Source: Clitopilus passeckerianus
Lineage: Eukaryota > Basidiomycota > Agaricomycetes > Agaricales > Entolomataceae
DNA length: 64,000 nt
NCBI GenBank assembly: GCA_944990035.1
Contig: CALYLX010000067.1
Span: forward strand, 1 to 64,000
Reading direction: 5' to 3'
The notes under the pieces were generated by a model. The model ran no database searches. It was given only the letters and a program-made list of their open reading frames with translations, and was not told the origin of the DNA. Each line of letters starts with the position of its first letter. Position 1 is the first letter of the stretch. Made by a program: the position numbers and the translations under genes. Shown piece after piece: positions 11,516-22,282 of this stretch.

Positions 11516-12895
11516 ATGCTTTTATCAATCTCGCACCTTGCTTCAGAATGCCTCCCTTTCATATTGGGAGCGATCGCCCTTACCTTTCTGCTAAACATTC
11601 GATCTTGGCCGTTTGCATGGCACCGTACGTTGTACCTGTCACCTTTGTGCCGCAATATCTGATTTGTTAGTCCGAGTTTTCCAGACAGCCATCCCTCTCA
11701 AGATCACATATACGTACATCAAACTTCGCCTCCTAATTGCTCAAATGTCGCCCGAAGCCAAGGCCATAGACAAAACCAAGTTCGTGGAAGAGCACTCCCC
11801 CGTAGGCGCCAATCCCTTCAACTACAAGGTCGTTTATAGGTCGAGAGCATGTACGTAGTCTTATATTGCACTCCTGTCAAGCTAACTGGCGTCCCCCCAC
11901 AGACATTGATGACTGCGATTTCCACTTTCATATGAGCAATTCCAGCTATTCAAAGGTCTGACATCGCTGCACTACGTTCAACTTTCAGCCTGCGTACTGA
12001 CAGGGAGGTTGTCCGCCTTCAGGCGTTAGATGCAGCCATTTTGAAATTTATCCCTACTTCGTTTCCATCGTTCTGTGCCGTAGGTGGATATTTGCCGTTG
12101 ACAGGTATGGCCGTGATTCCTCGATAAGCTTTTGCTCCTCATGCTAATATGTAAACGTCTTAGGATCAACATTCCACTTCTATAAGCCAATCAATATGCT
12201 CGTGAAGTACGAGATCCAAGTTCACGTTGCTGCCTGGGATCATAAATGGGTAGGTCCCTGTGTCACTGGCAGGAATGTCGCGTCGGACTTCAGTTGATAA
12301 CATTCCCTTTCTCTCAGCTCTACTTCGTATCCAAGTTTGTCACCCAAGGCAAGACATCAATCGTCCCGGTTGCTGATGAGCTACTCTACGCCAACGAGTC
12401 ACTCAACGACGGTGCCAGCTCTGACGCTTCCGGAGGTGAGTGCAGTCGCACTAGTTCAGCCTAACATAAAACCAACCCACGATAAAAGGTACCTCCAACG
12501 ATTCCAAGTCGCGTCTAGGCCGACACTCAGAAGACAGGGAGAAGCCCAACGCTCTCGCTATCACTAGGTTATGCTTCAAGATAGGGCGCATCACCGTTCC
12601 ACCTTCCCTTGTCCTCGGATTGTCTGGGTTCTGTAGCCCGTCTGCCACTGGGACTTCGTACTCGCACAAGAATACACCTCCACATTGGCACAACGCCCGG
12701 GATCTCTCTATACGCCTGGGAGCTGACGAAAAGAAACTGAGAGCGTTCTTTACTCGAGATTGGAAAGAGATTACACCGGAGAATCGTTGGTGGGAACAGG
12801 TATTGGTAGGGGTTGACGAACGCCGTAAGGAGGGTCTAAAGTATGCGACTCAGCTTATAGACGTCGTTCAAGCCTTCGACAAACTTTGTTCATAG
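11516..12895 (+). CDS. THEM6-like hotdog-fold protein, copy 3
   Basis: Third tandem paralogue. It begins MLLSISHLASECLPFI with a short N-terminal TM (LGAIALTFLLNI) and RSWPFAWH. Later exons give VRVFQTAIPLKITYTYIK, SPVGANPFNYKVVYRSRA, the core DDCDFHFHMSNSSYSK, ALDAAILKFIPTSFPSF, FHFYKPINMLVKYEI, WDHKWLYFVSKFVTQ, a shorter low-complexity linker that includes an extra intron near 12435-12488, and TRLCFKIGRITVPPSLVLGL. The conserved end carries TPPHWHNARDL and ENRWWEQVLVGVDERRKEGL. All signature segments of the family are present, so it appears functional. It is convergent with the minus-strand gene ending at 13039, only 143 bp away. Confidence 0.8.
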
Positions 12896-13038
12896 ATTTG
12901 TATTCGAGAAGAAATGTGGTTTATTATCGTATCGAATGGATGATATAAATTCTTGGCTCGACCAACCCGACTCAGTTCAAATGTGCCAACGAAGAGAGGC
13001 ATGGTATATTGTTCCATGAATGATACGAGCACAGTGAA

Positions 13039-15077
13039 TTACGTCGAAGGCACTTCTGAGGGAGCCTTTCCCATAAGCCTTCTGCCCTCCTCGATCTTTC
13101 CTTCGTTATGAGACAACTTCCCAGAGATCACCTTCGCTTCACCTTTAATCTTGCTGAACAAAGACACCTTCCCAGAAAGCCTACTACCTCCGGTAGAATT
13201 CGAATTCGAGTCGGAGGGAGTCTCGATGTGAACGTCTGGGCTAGCTAGAGGATGGATAGGCGAAGCGCTTGAAGGATCCGTAGTTGACGGAAGGCCGTCG
13301 ATCTTGTTGTCCTTCGGTGGTACAGGTGGCCTTTCAGTTTTGTCAGCTTCGTCGTACTTTCTCTCGACGTCAGTCTGACCACGCTTGTCGAGTCTCAAAC
13401 CCTGTAAATGGGCACCGTCGCCGCCAAGGGGGTGATCCCTGGGGGTAGAATTCACATGAGGCTCCTCGAGTTCCTGATGAGATAATGTCAGTCGAGATTG
13501 GAAGGAAGAGATATCTGGTAAGCATACCTTCGTAGCATTCGGGTTTGCACCATCTGGAAGTTCGTCCCGAGAAGTCGACGTTGGCCCAGCTGTCAAAGAC
13601 CGGTTTCTGCCTTCGTCGTCCTCGTGGTGCTCTGCATCTTGTCCACGATCTCCTACAGCTTCGGACTCTTTCATGTTTGACTGATTAGAGGCAGCATCGC
13701 TCTTGAGGTCCTGTGGAGCGCGATCGTTCGCAGAACTTTCATGGGAAGCATGGGCGGGTCCAGTATTGAAACCGGGAGCTATACTGGCGGGTACGTTCAC
13801 TTCTGTGGGATCAAAGAGGGTTTGGTGCTCTTTGTTAGGTAACGTAGGCGTCCTAATGGGCTAAGCAAGTCAAGATCGCTTAGCAGGTACACCAGATGTG
13901 AGCCATCAGACACTTACGGTATTTCTTTCTTCGGGAATGGTATCAGTTTTCGGTGACGAGAACGAGGGTACTACGGCCTAGGCAGTGATATGTGAGAGAA
14001 CATAGACAATACCACGTTTTGTTTCACTTACGGCGTCAGGAGAATGAACGACCTCCTTGGCAGGAACTTCAGGTGCAGAGGGCTGGAAACGATATGTTAG
14101 GTCGCCATATTCCCTTGACGGTCGAGAAGACCGCTTACCTTTGTGGTCTCCTGCGACGCGGTCGATAACGTACTGACGTTGTCTCCAATCGGCGGTGGGT
14201 GCAAGGAACCATTTGCAGGGGTTGGGTGGAGTGTATCCACCGAAGTAAAACCCTCGATTGCAGGGCGGTCCGTTTCCCGCTCCGTTATGAGTGGCCCAAG
14301 GTAACTCGGAAGTTGACTGTCATATGGCGTCGAGACGGCGGGTGGCTCGATCAATGAACTCTTGCTTGATTCTGACCCTGCTTGAGCAACTGTGGAAAGC
14401 TCGGAGACCGAAACGGCATCCTGGGCCGCCAAAGTGCTAGTCTTTGGGGTCAACACGGAGGTATCAAATTTTTGGGAATTCGGCGAAGGTCCAGACGCAT
14501 TCTCTGTGTAGACGTCTCGTCAGAACGTGGGTTCTCTGGGAAGAGATATCACGAACCATTCAAGAGAGAGGGTTGATCTGCATTGGTTACGTTAGACAAG
14601 GTTTCTCCGAGATAACATCGAATCGCCTACCAGAGCCCGTTTCAATGGCGTCAGGAACCGCGGCTGCTTCTGAAGGCTTATCAGACTTTGACTTTTCCGC
14701 TAAAAAGAGTTAAAAATCTGAGGATCGATATGACCAAGCCGAAAACGACATCGCTTACGTAGATACGCCGCAACGTGGGTTGGTAGGTACTGCTTCACTG
14801 CCTCGCTTGCGGATAATACGGCGTCTTCGACTGCTGGCATTATCGATGTATCCAATCCAGAATTTCCAGATGCCATGTCAGATGCCGGTGTGCGAGGAAA
14901 TGCACCGGGCAATTGCGGTCCTGGAGTAGAAGCTGTGGACAGTGGGATGCCGGTTGCGTTACTTCGAGCAATATCATTCGGATCTAAATGCAGCGCTGAT
15001 TTCGTCTTGTCGGCCCATTCATTTGCGGGCGTTGAAGGGCTTTCGCGTTCAAAAGCCACAGATTCTTGAGCAGACAT
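13039..15077 (-). CDS. Unrecognised Ser/Thr/Pro-rich protein
   Basis: I do not recognise a named family. The start at 15077 opens MSAQESVAFERESPS and is followed by a motif with SEAVKQYLPTHVAAYL just before an intron. Several short exons, rich in Ser, Thr, Pro, Glu and Asp, follow (14097-14456 and flanking small exons). The last exons read ...GSRLSGKVSLFSKIKG and end GKLSHNEGKIEEGRRLMGK, then a stop at 13039. The final segment is lysine/glutamate-rich and amphipathic, resembling the tail of many uncharacterised basidiomycete proteins and, faintly, CsbD-like stress proteins. Exon borders in the middle (13800-14100) are uncertain. Probably soluble and largely disordered. Confidence 0.6.
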
Positions 15078-16096
15078 GGTATAGTGGTGGTTTATAGTAA
15101 AGAATTGTAATATCCACTTCAACGTCGTTATGGCCACTGTGAGGAGTGACGTCACGCATGTGGGTCCTAGAGCCTAGGCTTGTCGGTGAGGTCATGGCCA
15201 ATCACAAGCCGTTGAACAACACTACCAAATACGGTACACGACCTCGGTCCCTGAATGCTTCTTTCCTGAAAGTCATGGACCACGCGAGATTTGATGGCAA
15301 TTTCAGGTTTAATGAAGATTCTCGACAGACTCTGTGTTTCCTCGACATAAGCACCGAATGCATCGATAACCTGAGCAGATCCGCGCCACTAAACGTTTTA
15401 CTTCGACATTCAGGTTATCTTCACCCTGAATTTTACTTCAAGAGACGCCTCGAACAGAATTCCGAGGTAGTTCCGTCCGTGTTTACCATGCGGGTACGCA
15501 GTGTGCAGTGTGTAACTTACCACGACCGTTCTTAGGAAGAATCATGATTCACAAGGTGTTCACATTTAACGCCGTACAGTTGTCGAGATTCCACGTCACC
15601 CATTCTATCCCACCATGGTCTGCACCCGACTCAACTTCTGCATAGAAGTATGCCATTGTGACGTCCTTTTGACACGGCTATTTCTGAGGGTATTCTGCAA
15701 GGTCGGTCAGAATATGGTAATTCAAGATCAACCGCAATCATGGCGAAACCACTGCAAAACGTCGGTCGAACCAAAGATAAACATTGAACTTCGAAGAAGC
15801 ACACGTCTCTTTGACTGCTGTGCATATCCATGATCGTCGTTCCTAGTAACAAGGACAGACTGTGAACACAGAACCGCTTGGGCATTCGCTTCTGTGAGAC
15901 CGGCAGATTGGATCAGAGTAAAACATCTCGAACTCGGGTTCATCCGAAAAGCCCTTTCATGGATTTCGGTTTCTTACGCGGTCGAATAGCAGAAGGCCTA
16001 AGAATAAGTTTACACATAGAACATATCTACAGTAAAAATACTCCACATTGTGCCAAGCCAATGAGCCCAGGCGGCATTCGGGAAATCATACTTGAA
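15078..16096. other. Intergenic region, nothing recognised
   Basis: About 1 kb between the head of the Ser/Thr/Pro-rich gene and the 3' end of DML1. A 129-codon frame at 15146-15535 (+) has no domain, no family resemblance and a composition like random sequence, so I do not call it a gene. Confidence 0.4.
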
Positions 16097-18268
16097 TCAT
16101 TCGTCGGCCGCACTCAATGTGGAAACCTCGCCACCAGCGCTATCATCCATCGTCCATAAGTCGGAAACGAGGTCCCTAAGATCATCGGCGTTTAAGTCCA
16201 TATTTTGGGCGTTTGTATTCCGTTTGAGGAATCCTTCGATGGCCGTGGCATAGGCGGAGAAATTCTGGGAAATTCGTGTACTTGACGAGAGAGCAGAGAA
16301 GATTGATATTTCTATTGGCCTATTCAAAAGCCCACTCCCAGGAAGTGGGTCCCCTGTCGAGGAAGAACCAGAAGAAGACTTGAAGAACTTAGGGAAAGAA
16401 GTGGGTATCGGACATAACGGCGCATGGACACTGTGTCGAAAATTAAGGTGACATAGATGAGTACGTTATCTAAATTGGTCAACAGAGCGCCCTTGTAAAG
16501 CTTACCTGTAGCTCATTGTCTGATTAGATCGACTGGTAGTCCATGTGTTATAGGCCGAGAGCAACACCGGGGATAAACCTCTCGTGACGCCGACCAGAGC
16601 ATACTCAATATGTTCCATGCTGGATTTCTGGTCGCATATCAGAATTCCCATCCAATAAACGTTTCACGGTGACATAGACGTACCTCCTGCGCCAAGGTAG
16701 AGAACCTTGCGATTCTTTCATCCTCGATCGCGGAATCCACGGGGAAAATTCCACTGAGCTCTGCAAATGGTACTGACCCACGCCAATTCAGGCGTGAGTA
16801 GAGACTCCGGAAATCTTCAGCACCTTTGCTCGACCTGCGGATGGTACGAAACAGATCAACATGTGCCTCTGTATGGGATAGGGGCGTGAGGCATACGGAC
16901 CGAAGCGGAAAAGTCGCGGTCTCGATGTGAGAGGAGAGAACCGCCGAAGCGTGATACATCGAATCATGCTGTGGAGCAAGAAACACGTAGACGTTTTCCG
17001 ATATGAGTCCACATTTCCGGGGTAGGAGTAATTCTGAGCCATTACCTTGGTTGCTAGACCATTACCACCCCATGCATTCGCAGGCCAAGTGCGAGGGGGC
17101 AGTATTGGCACGGCCATTGACGCAAGTTCGTTCAGAGAGCGCAGATAAAGCGCGTCATTCACTATCTTTTCGGTACTTTGTGGTTGAGATAGGTACTGTA
17201 AGTGGGTGTAACGTAACACGAATTAAACGTGGTAGGAGAACCTACATTGCGGGATGCCATGTGGCCGGGAACGGCATCTGAAATCAAGGGGAATATCAGA
17301 CATGGGAGTTTGGCGTGATCGTCACGAAAGGCTGTCAGAAATGAGTGCATGTAGCCACCAAAATATGACGTGTCGTTCAAAACTTGAAGACCCTAAAATG
17401 CCTCATGGTTAATCACATTCTCGTAATCCCAAGGTTCAAGATTTCACCTGGGGAGAATCGCATTCTTCGATGAAATGCCTGAAAGTTCCCTCCATCAACT
17501 CATTTGCCTAGAAAAGACACGCTCAATTTTGGTCTTTTCCGGAAAGGTTTACCTTGTTGACCTACCTGATCGTAATGCGAAAAAGTCCGCTGGCCGGCTT
17601 CCCATTCGCCCACCTGAGCTTCCACGCTCAAGATATCAGGAAGCGGCTGGACCGACCGGGGCGTATAATAAACACGGCTGAAGTCCGACCAATATCTGAT
17701 TTTCCTGTCCGTATCAGTTGTGGCACCTTTCAACTCATGGGACTCGTCATCTGATATGTTTTCCTCGTCAATTTCGCTGTGATAAGCGCTCTTCGGTATT
17801 CTCTCCTGCTTATACTCCGTTGTGCTCCCGATCCTTTGGAGAGAAATCGTAAGCGTGACCTCTTTGAAGTTAGAAGAAAAGATCTGTACCATAACTCCGG
17901 TGAATCTTCGAGAAATGATTCATCCTCGTTTGTACCGGAGGGCGCGTTCGCTGGTGAAAGTGTGCCGAAACGGTCTTAGGTGGATTTCTGTCAGAAGTCG
18001 CGTTGGGTGGGTAGCTTGTGATATACCTCGTTTATCAAAAAGCAGTACTCGCGGGTAGTATGAGCCTTGTCCCTGAACAAATGGTTCAATCAGCTGTTCT
18101 TGAGCCAGTCGTCTAACGCTAGCCTACTTTATCGCTCAAACGTTCTGTGAAGGATATTGCCGGGTCGACATCCTTATCGCCGGAGAGATAGCATTCTTGA
18201 GTATTCCAAAAATGTGTTCCAACGTAGTTAGCAAACGACCCTGCTTGAATATAGATAATCTCCTTCAT
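16097..18268 (-). CDS. DML1: Misato/DML1 tubulin-like protein
   Basis: This is a Misato-family protein, required for mitochondrial DNA inheritance (yeast Dml1) and mitochondrial distribution, with a tubulin/FtsZ-like fold. The N-terminus MKEIIYIQAGSFANYVGTHF then WNTQECYL is diagnostic and fixes the start at 18268. Further exons give YYPRVLLFDKR, FGTLSPANAPSG, QERIPKSAYHSEID, RYWSDFSRVYYTPRS, then DTSYFGGYMHSFLTAFRDDH, KLPCLIFPLISDAVPG, LRSLNELASMAVP, ASAVLSSHIETATFPLR and LNWRGSVPFAELSGIFP. The last exon, PIEISIFSALSSSTRISQNF and LRDLVSDLWTMDD, ends at 16097. About ten short introns are required. Every conserved block found is intact, so the gene is probably functional. Confidence 0.92.
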
Positions 18269-19403
18269 GATTTTGATGGTATTTGACAAAGGCCTTGCGC
18301 AAGTCGATGATGGCGAGATGTTTGTGCTTGTGTGACATCTAAATTGACGAACGTCACATAAATTCTCCTGTTTAGGCGCAACTTGCCCAACAAGATTGGA
18401 TCACGGGGTTTTGGTACAAAAAACCGAAGATTTTCAGCAATTCAAGCATTGTCACATGGCACCAGGCTTCGAGAGCGCAAGGAGCTTTCAAGTCTTATGT
18501 CCGAGCGAAAAGCGTCAGTTCCCCGGTCAACGGACTATTACGATTTGAATTTCCTTCAGATTCGCAGTCGCGTGCTCGGCAGAATCCTGAAGTCTGCGGG
18601 CCGGCAAGCATTTACGGGGGATTATGGAGAAAAAGTCCAGTTCGCGGCACGGACCGCTAAGGACCGCTCTAGCCGATGGCTACACTTTGCGTCGATCGAG
18701 GGCAGGAGAAAATAAGCTACGGTGCTTCTGTCAGATCTGGTGAACGTAGATTAAGCCTGAAAAGTGGCAGGTATCATGAGGTGTCGGAGTTACCTGCATT
18801 AGCCGGCTTGATGGTGGCTTTTACTCAGTTTTCCACGGTTTACGTTTCCTTTACTCCTCTATGCAAGTTCCGGGCGAATTTCGGAGCTCCGTAGGACGGG
18901 TATAATCCAATGCCATTGACACGGTTGGGTAGGAGTGATAGTTAAGAATCTGGCAGAGCAGGAAGGCGAACTCGATCAATTGACAGGCGAAAAAGTTACC
19001 ATGCCAAGACTTCGGACATATCCAAGTTTCTCGGAGACTCGCTGACCTTAATTGCGTCTATTGATGCTCAAGCCGATACTGACCACGGATAGGTCCAAGA
19101 GAGGTCCCCGACCGAGAATGCAGCGATGTGCGTCCGTCACAGTGACCACTACCTGGCGTGCCAGCGAGAGATCGTGACGCATGAAGGCCATTTCCGCTAG
19201 ACGTTCTTGACAGGGTCCAACTCCCTCACCGACGCCTCCACCATATGGTATGAGTCTCAAGGGTCGGAACATGCCAGAACGGCTAAATGCCGCTATATGG
19301 ATGGAAATCAGATGTGCGGAATAAGGTATATAATGTTACATGTGTGCAGTGGCTCGACGAACACAAGTTTTGGAAGGTATGCAATACAAATGTAAGGTCC
19401 ATA
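18269..19403. other. Intergenic region, nothing recognised
   Basis: About 1.1 kb upstream of DML1 and downstream of the WOPR gene. A 110-codon plus-strand frame (18383-18715) is Arg/Ser-rich without family resemblance. I see no repeats, tRNA or transposon end. Confidence 0.4.
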
Positions 19404-20567
19404 TCAAAGAACAACGCGAAAACTGTCCAACACTCTGCGGTCCTCCTGGGATAGGGGGTGGTAATGTGAGGATCCGACACGATGAGGCGGAGGCAACGAC
19501 GGGCGGGTCCCCGTAGTTCCGAAACCATGCAATGGTGGTAAGTGCATCCGGTGGTTCACCTCGTGGATGAATGGTTGTGGTGAGTGGTGCTGGCGTGGGG
19601 AAGGTATGCTCGTGGCAAGTATAGGAGAAGAGCTAGGAGAGATTGGACTCCTGGAAGATCCGTGCTGGTATAGATGGTTCGAGCTCGATGGAGACATATC
19701 GTCATAAGTTTCGCTCTCATCCGAGAAGTGAGAGAAGCGATCCAGTCGCGCGCTAAGAATTTTACTGTTAAAGAAGATTCCGGGAGGGACCTGGATGCTC
19801 CGAAGGTAGTCGTAATTTTCAATGACAGGAAGTCTGCTGTAGTCACCGCCCTGTATGAACTTTGGTAAGTAACGTCTTTAGATTGAGAAGGATGACATAC
19901 CGAAAAATAGGCGACCAAATGCCATTTTCTACTCTCAGTGGTGCCCGGGAGATGAACGGCTACAGAGTAAGTTTGCTTCGTGAGACCATCCGGCTTGGAC
20001 GGCCGGTCCTTCCTTCGAGTTGGTGGTGGAAGAACAGCGTTAGGATCTGATGCCCTACGTGCTCTAAGAAAATCAACTACTGTTCGCATAAAAAGTAGCG
20101 GAAACTAACCTCCGTGCGGCTTTAGCATCCCTTTCTTCCTGAGTAGTTTCGACCTTCTCTTCGTAGAAGAGATAATCGCCTCTCATTCGGCTCTGCGACC
20201 TGACAACAGAGTCAAAAAAGTTATAATGATAAAGTGATATAATTTACCAGCGTCTTCCATCCGTCCAGCGAAGCAGGCCCCCTTCGTCTTGAGCTTCTTC
20301 CCAGACATAGACGTGTCCACTTCGAAGGTCCTCGCGCTCGCTTGACAACAGTCGACGTCTGATTATGGGTAAGATATTTTGCCGGGCAGCCTCCAGAATG
20401 ACGTGGGCATCATGAGCATCCCGCACATCTGTGGGGCGTGTCAACGGGCGTTAACAGTCAGGTAAGGTATACCCACGAAGATATGGATGTGTAACAACGC
20501 CATTGCGGATGGACGAAGGCGAGGCGTATGAGTTACTGGGCGGGTAGTTTTGTATATGGTGGGCCAT
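19404..20567 (-). CDS. WOPR-domain transcription regulator (Gti1/Pac2 family)
   Basis: A fungal-specific DNA-binding regulator of the Gti1/Pac2 (WOPR; Wor1/Ryp1/Sge1) family, which controls morphogenesis, sexual development or virulence in other fungi. The start at 20567 opens MAHHIQNYPPSNSYASPSSI. The first WOPR half reads VRDAHDAHVILEAARQN, SEREDLRSGHVYVWEE, GLLRWTDGRRW, SQSRMRGDYLFYEEK. The second half reads RRKDRPSKPDGLTKQTYSV, ESRKWHLVAYFS, GGDYSRLPVIENYDYLRSI, VPPGIFF. A His/Ser/Pro-rich tail ends QEDRRVLDSFRVVL. Four short introns give a protein of about 316 aa. Both halves of the bipartite DNA-binding fold are complete. Protein kinase A phosphorylation occurs in some relatives but no site is assigned here. 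Confidence 0.93.
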
Positions 20568-22282
20568 GACGAAGTCAATGATTATGGGAAGTGGCGACAA
20601 GCTTTAAGTATTCCTGACAGAAAGTCTATGTGACCCGCCGATTTTCAACCCCTTAAGGGCCCGGAGAGTTGGCGGAGACACCATATAGACTCTGAGAGCG
20701 TGGATAACAATGAATAACAACCGAAGTCCAAAAAAGAAATAGACGAAAGGATCCGTGAGGACCACTGATCTTGATTAAGAGATATCCGGTTAATCATTAT
20801 TTCCCTAAAACGGTGGGGAAAGAATGGAAAAACCCACTTTGAGCGGCTCTAATGTGACAAATCGGGGCAAAGAGGACGAGGATTCACGAAGGCATGTGTT
20901 ACTGCTAAAGTGGCTCAGAAAGGAAGGACCGTGACAGTGTGGGATGCTGTTCCTGGCACTATCACGCGCCAAACTCCAGCGAGGAAATACCACCCGGTAT
21001 AACTGGATCCTGTACATCCAGGTTTGATCGAATATTCGAACTCAGGAAAATCCAGCACGTCGTCGGGCCAATCCACTTTCACCTTAGGATGGTTGCATTT
21101 ACCACAAGGACTCCTCCTATATCGCGCAAGCCCTAGGGAAAACTTCGGCCTTCCGAGGTTTCTCCTTTCCTACGATCTGCGTTGTGGCTGTTGCCGTCTC
21201 TTCAACTGGCATTCTGTGTCAAAAACTGGCCAAGGGACAGAACTATCGAGTGAGTAGCGAGTTTGACTATCTCGAGAGACCAGGGCTTTCATCCCTGTTA
21301 TATTCCCATGGATGCTCTTCGGACAAATGCATCACGATACCTTTGATGTTGGACCGAGAGATGGCGTTGATTACATTCAATTCATTCCGATCTTATGTCA
21401 GGGTGTAAACTGACCAGCTTAATTCTGCAGTCAAGAAAACGCTCACAAATCCAGTCCTGGTGGGCGGACCTGCCCAGCCATATGGCATATCACCTTAGTC
21501 CCAGGTAACTCATCCACGGATCCGTGCGATAATATCTCAGCAGCAGGAACGGCAGTCCGGCTCTGCAGGTACCACCCCATGACCAGGACGTGCGGCTACG
21601 TCGTTTCCTTTGCTAGTTCTTCCCTTCGGTACCGAAGGACAGATTGTTCTCTTGTGTCTCATCGAAGTATCACTTTGGCCAATTTTGGGGGCTTGATTGG
21701 GCAAATGGACGTGGTGAATTGGGGTACGCCTCGGGCTACCACGGCAAGCCGCCAGGGATCAACATTCTCAACGGCGCGTCAAAAAAAACGAAAGACTAAA
21801 GCGTGAACCTGACGTGAGGATCTATGAATCAATAAGACCTCGTTGATGAATAGCAAGGGCCATGTAGGACGTGGGATCGGCAATGCGTAGAAGGATCAAT
21901 TCCCAGGTCGAAAGCTTCATCGAACGGAACCGTAAGGATTGACCATTTGGAACGGAGGAAGCACGAAAGGTGCCTTATGCTCGAGAATATCTACGTTTGA
22001 CCCTTAATCACAAGAGAAGCTTGACTTGTACGTTAGCCGCCATTGAGTGAGGTCGCACCCTTGATTGGAGCGGGCCTCATGGATAACAGAAGTAACACAC
22101 GCCGCACACCACATCACACAAAGTTGGCTTCGGTAATGAGTCGGGAAACAGGGAATGTTGAATAGTGAGTGCATTAAATAAATATGTACTTTTGACAGTG
22201 ACTGAATATAGGGAAGTTACGCCGCAGTGAAACGAAGCACGCTGAGTATAAGACTTTGATTAAGCGAGATATAAACTCACCT
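20568..22282. other. Intergenic region, nothing recognised
   Basis: About 1.7 kb. Frames of 60-77 codons occur on both strands (for example 20939-21408 plus, 20805-21017 minus) but join into no recognisable protein. A decayed gene is possible. The 1.7 kb upstream of the WOPR gene may be its promoter, since regulators of this kind often have long upstream regions. Confidence 0.4.

Noticed and set aside
15146..15535. 129-codon frame in an intergenic region
   Set aside because: No domain, no intron-exon signals that improve it, and no match to a known family by eye.
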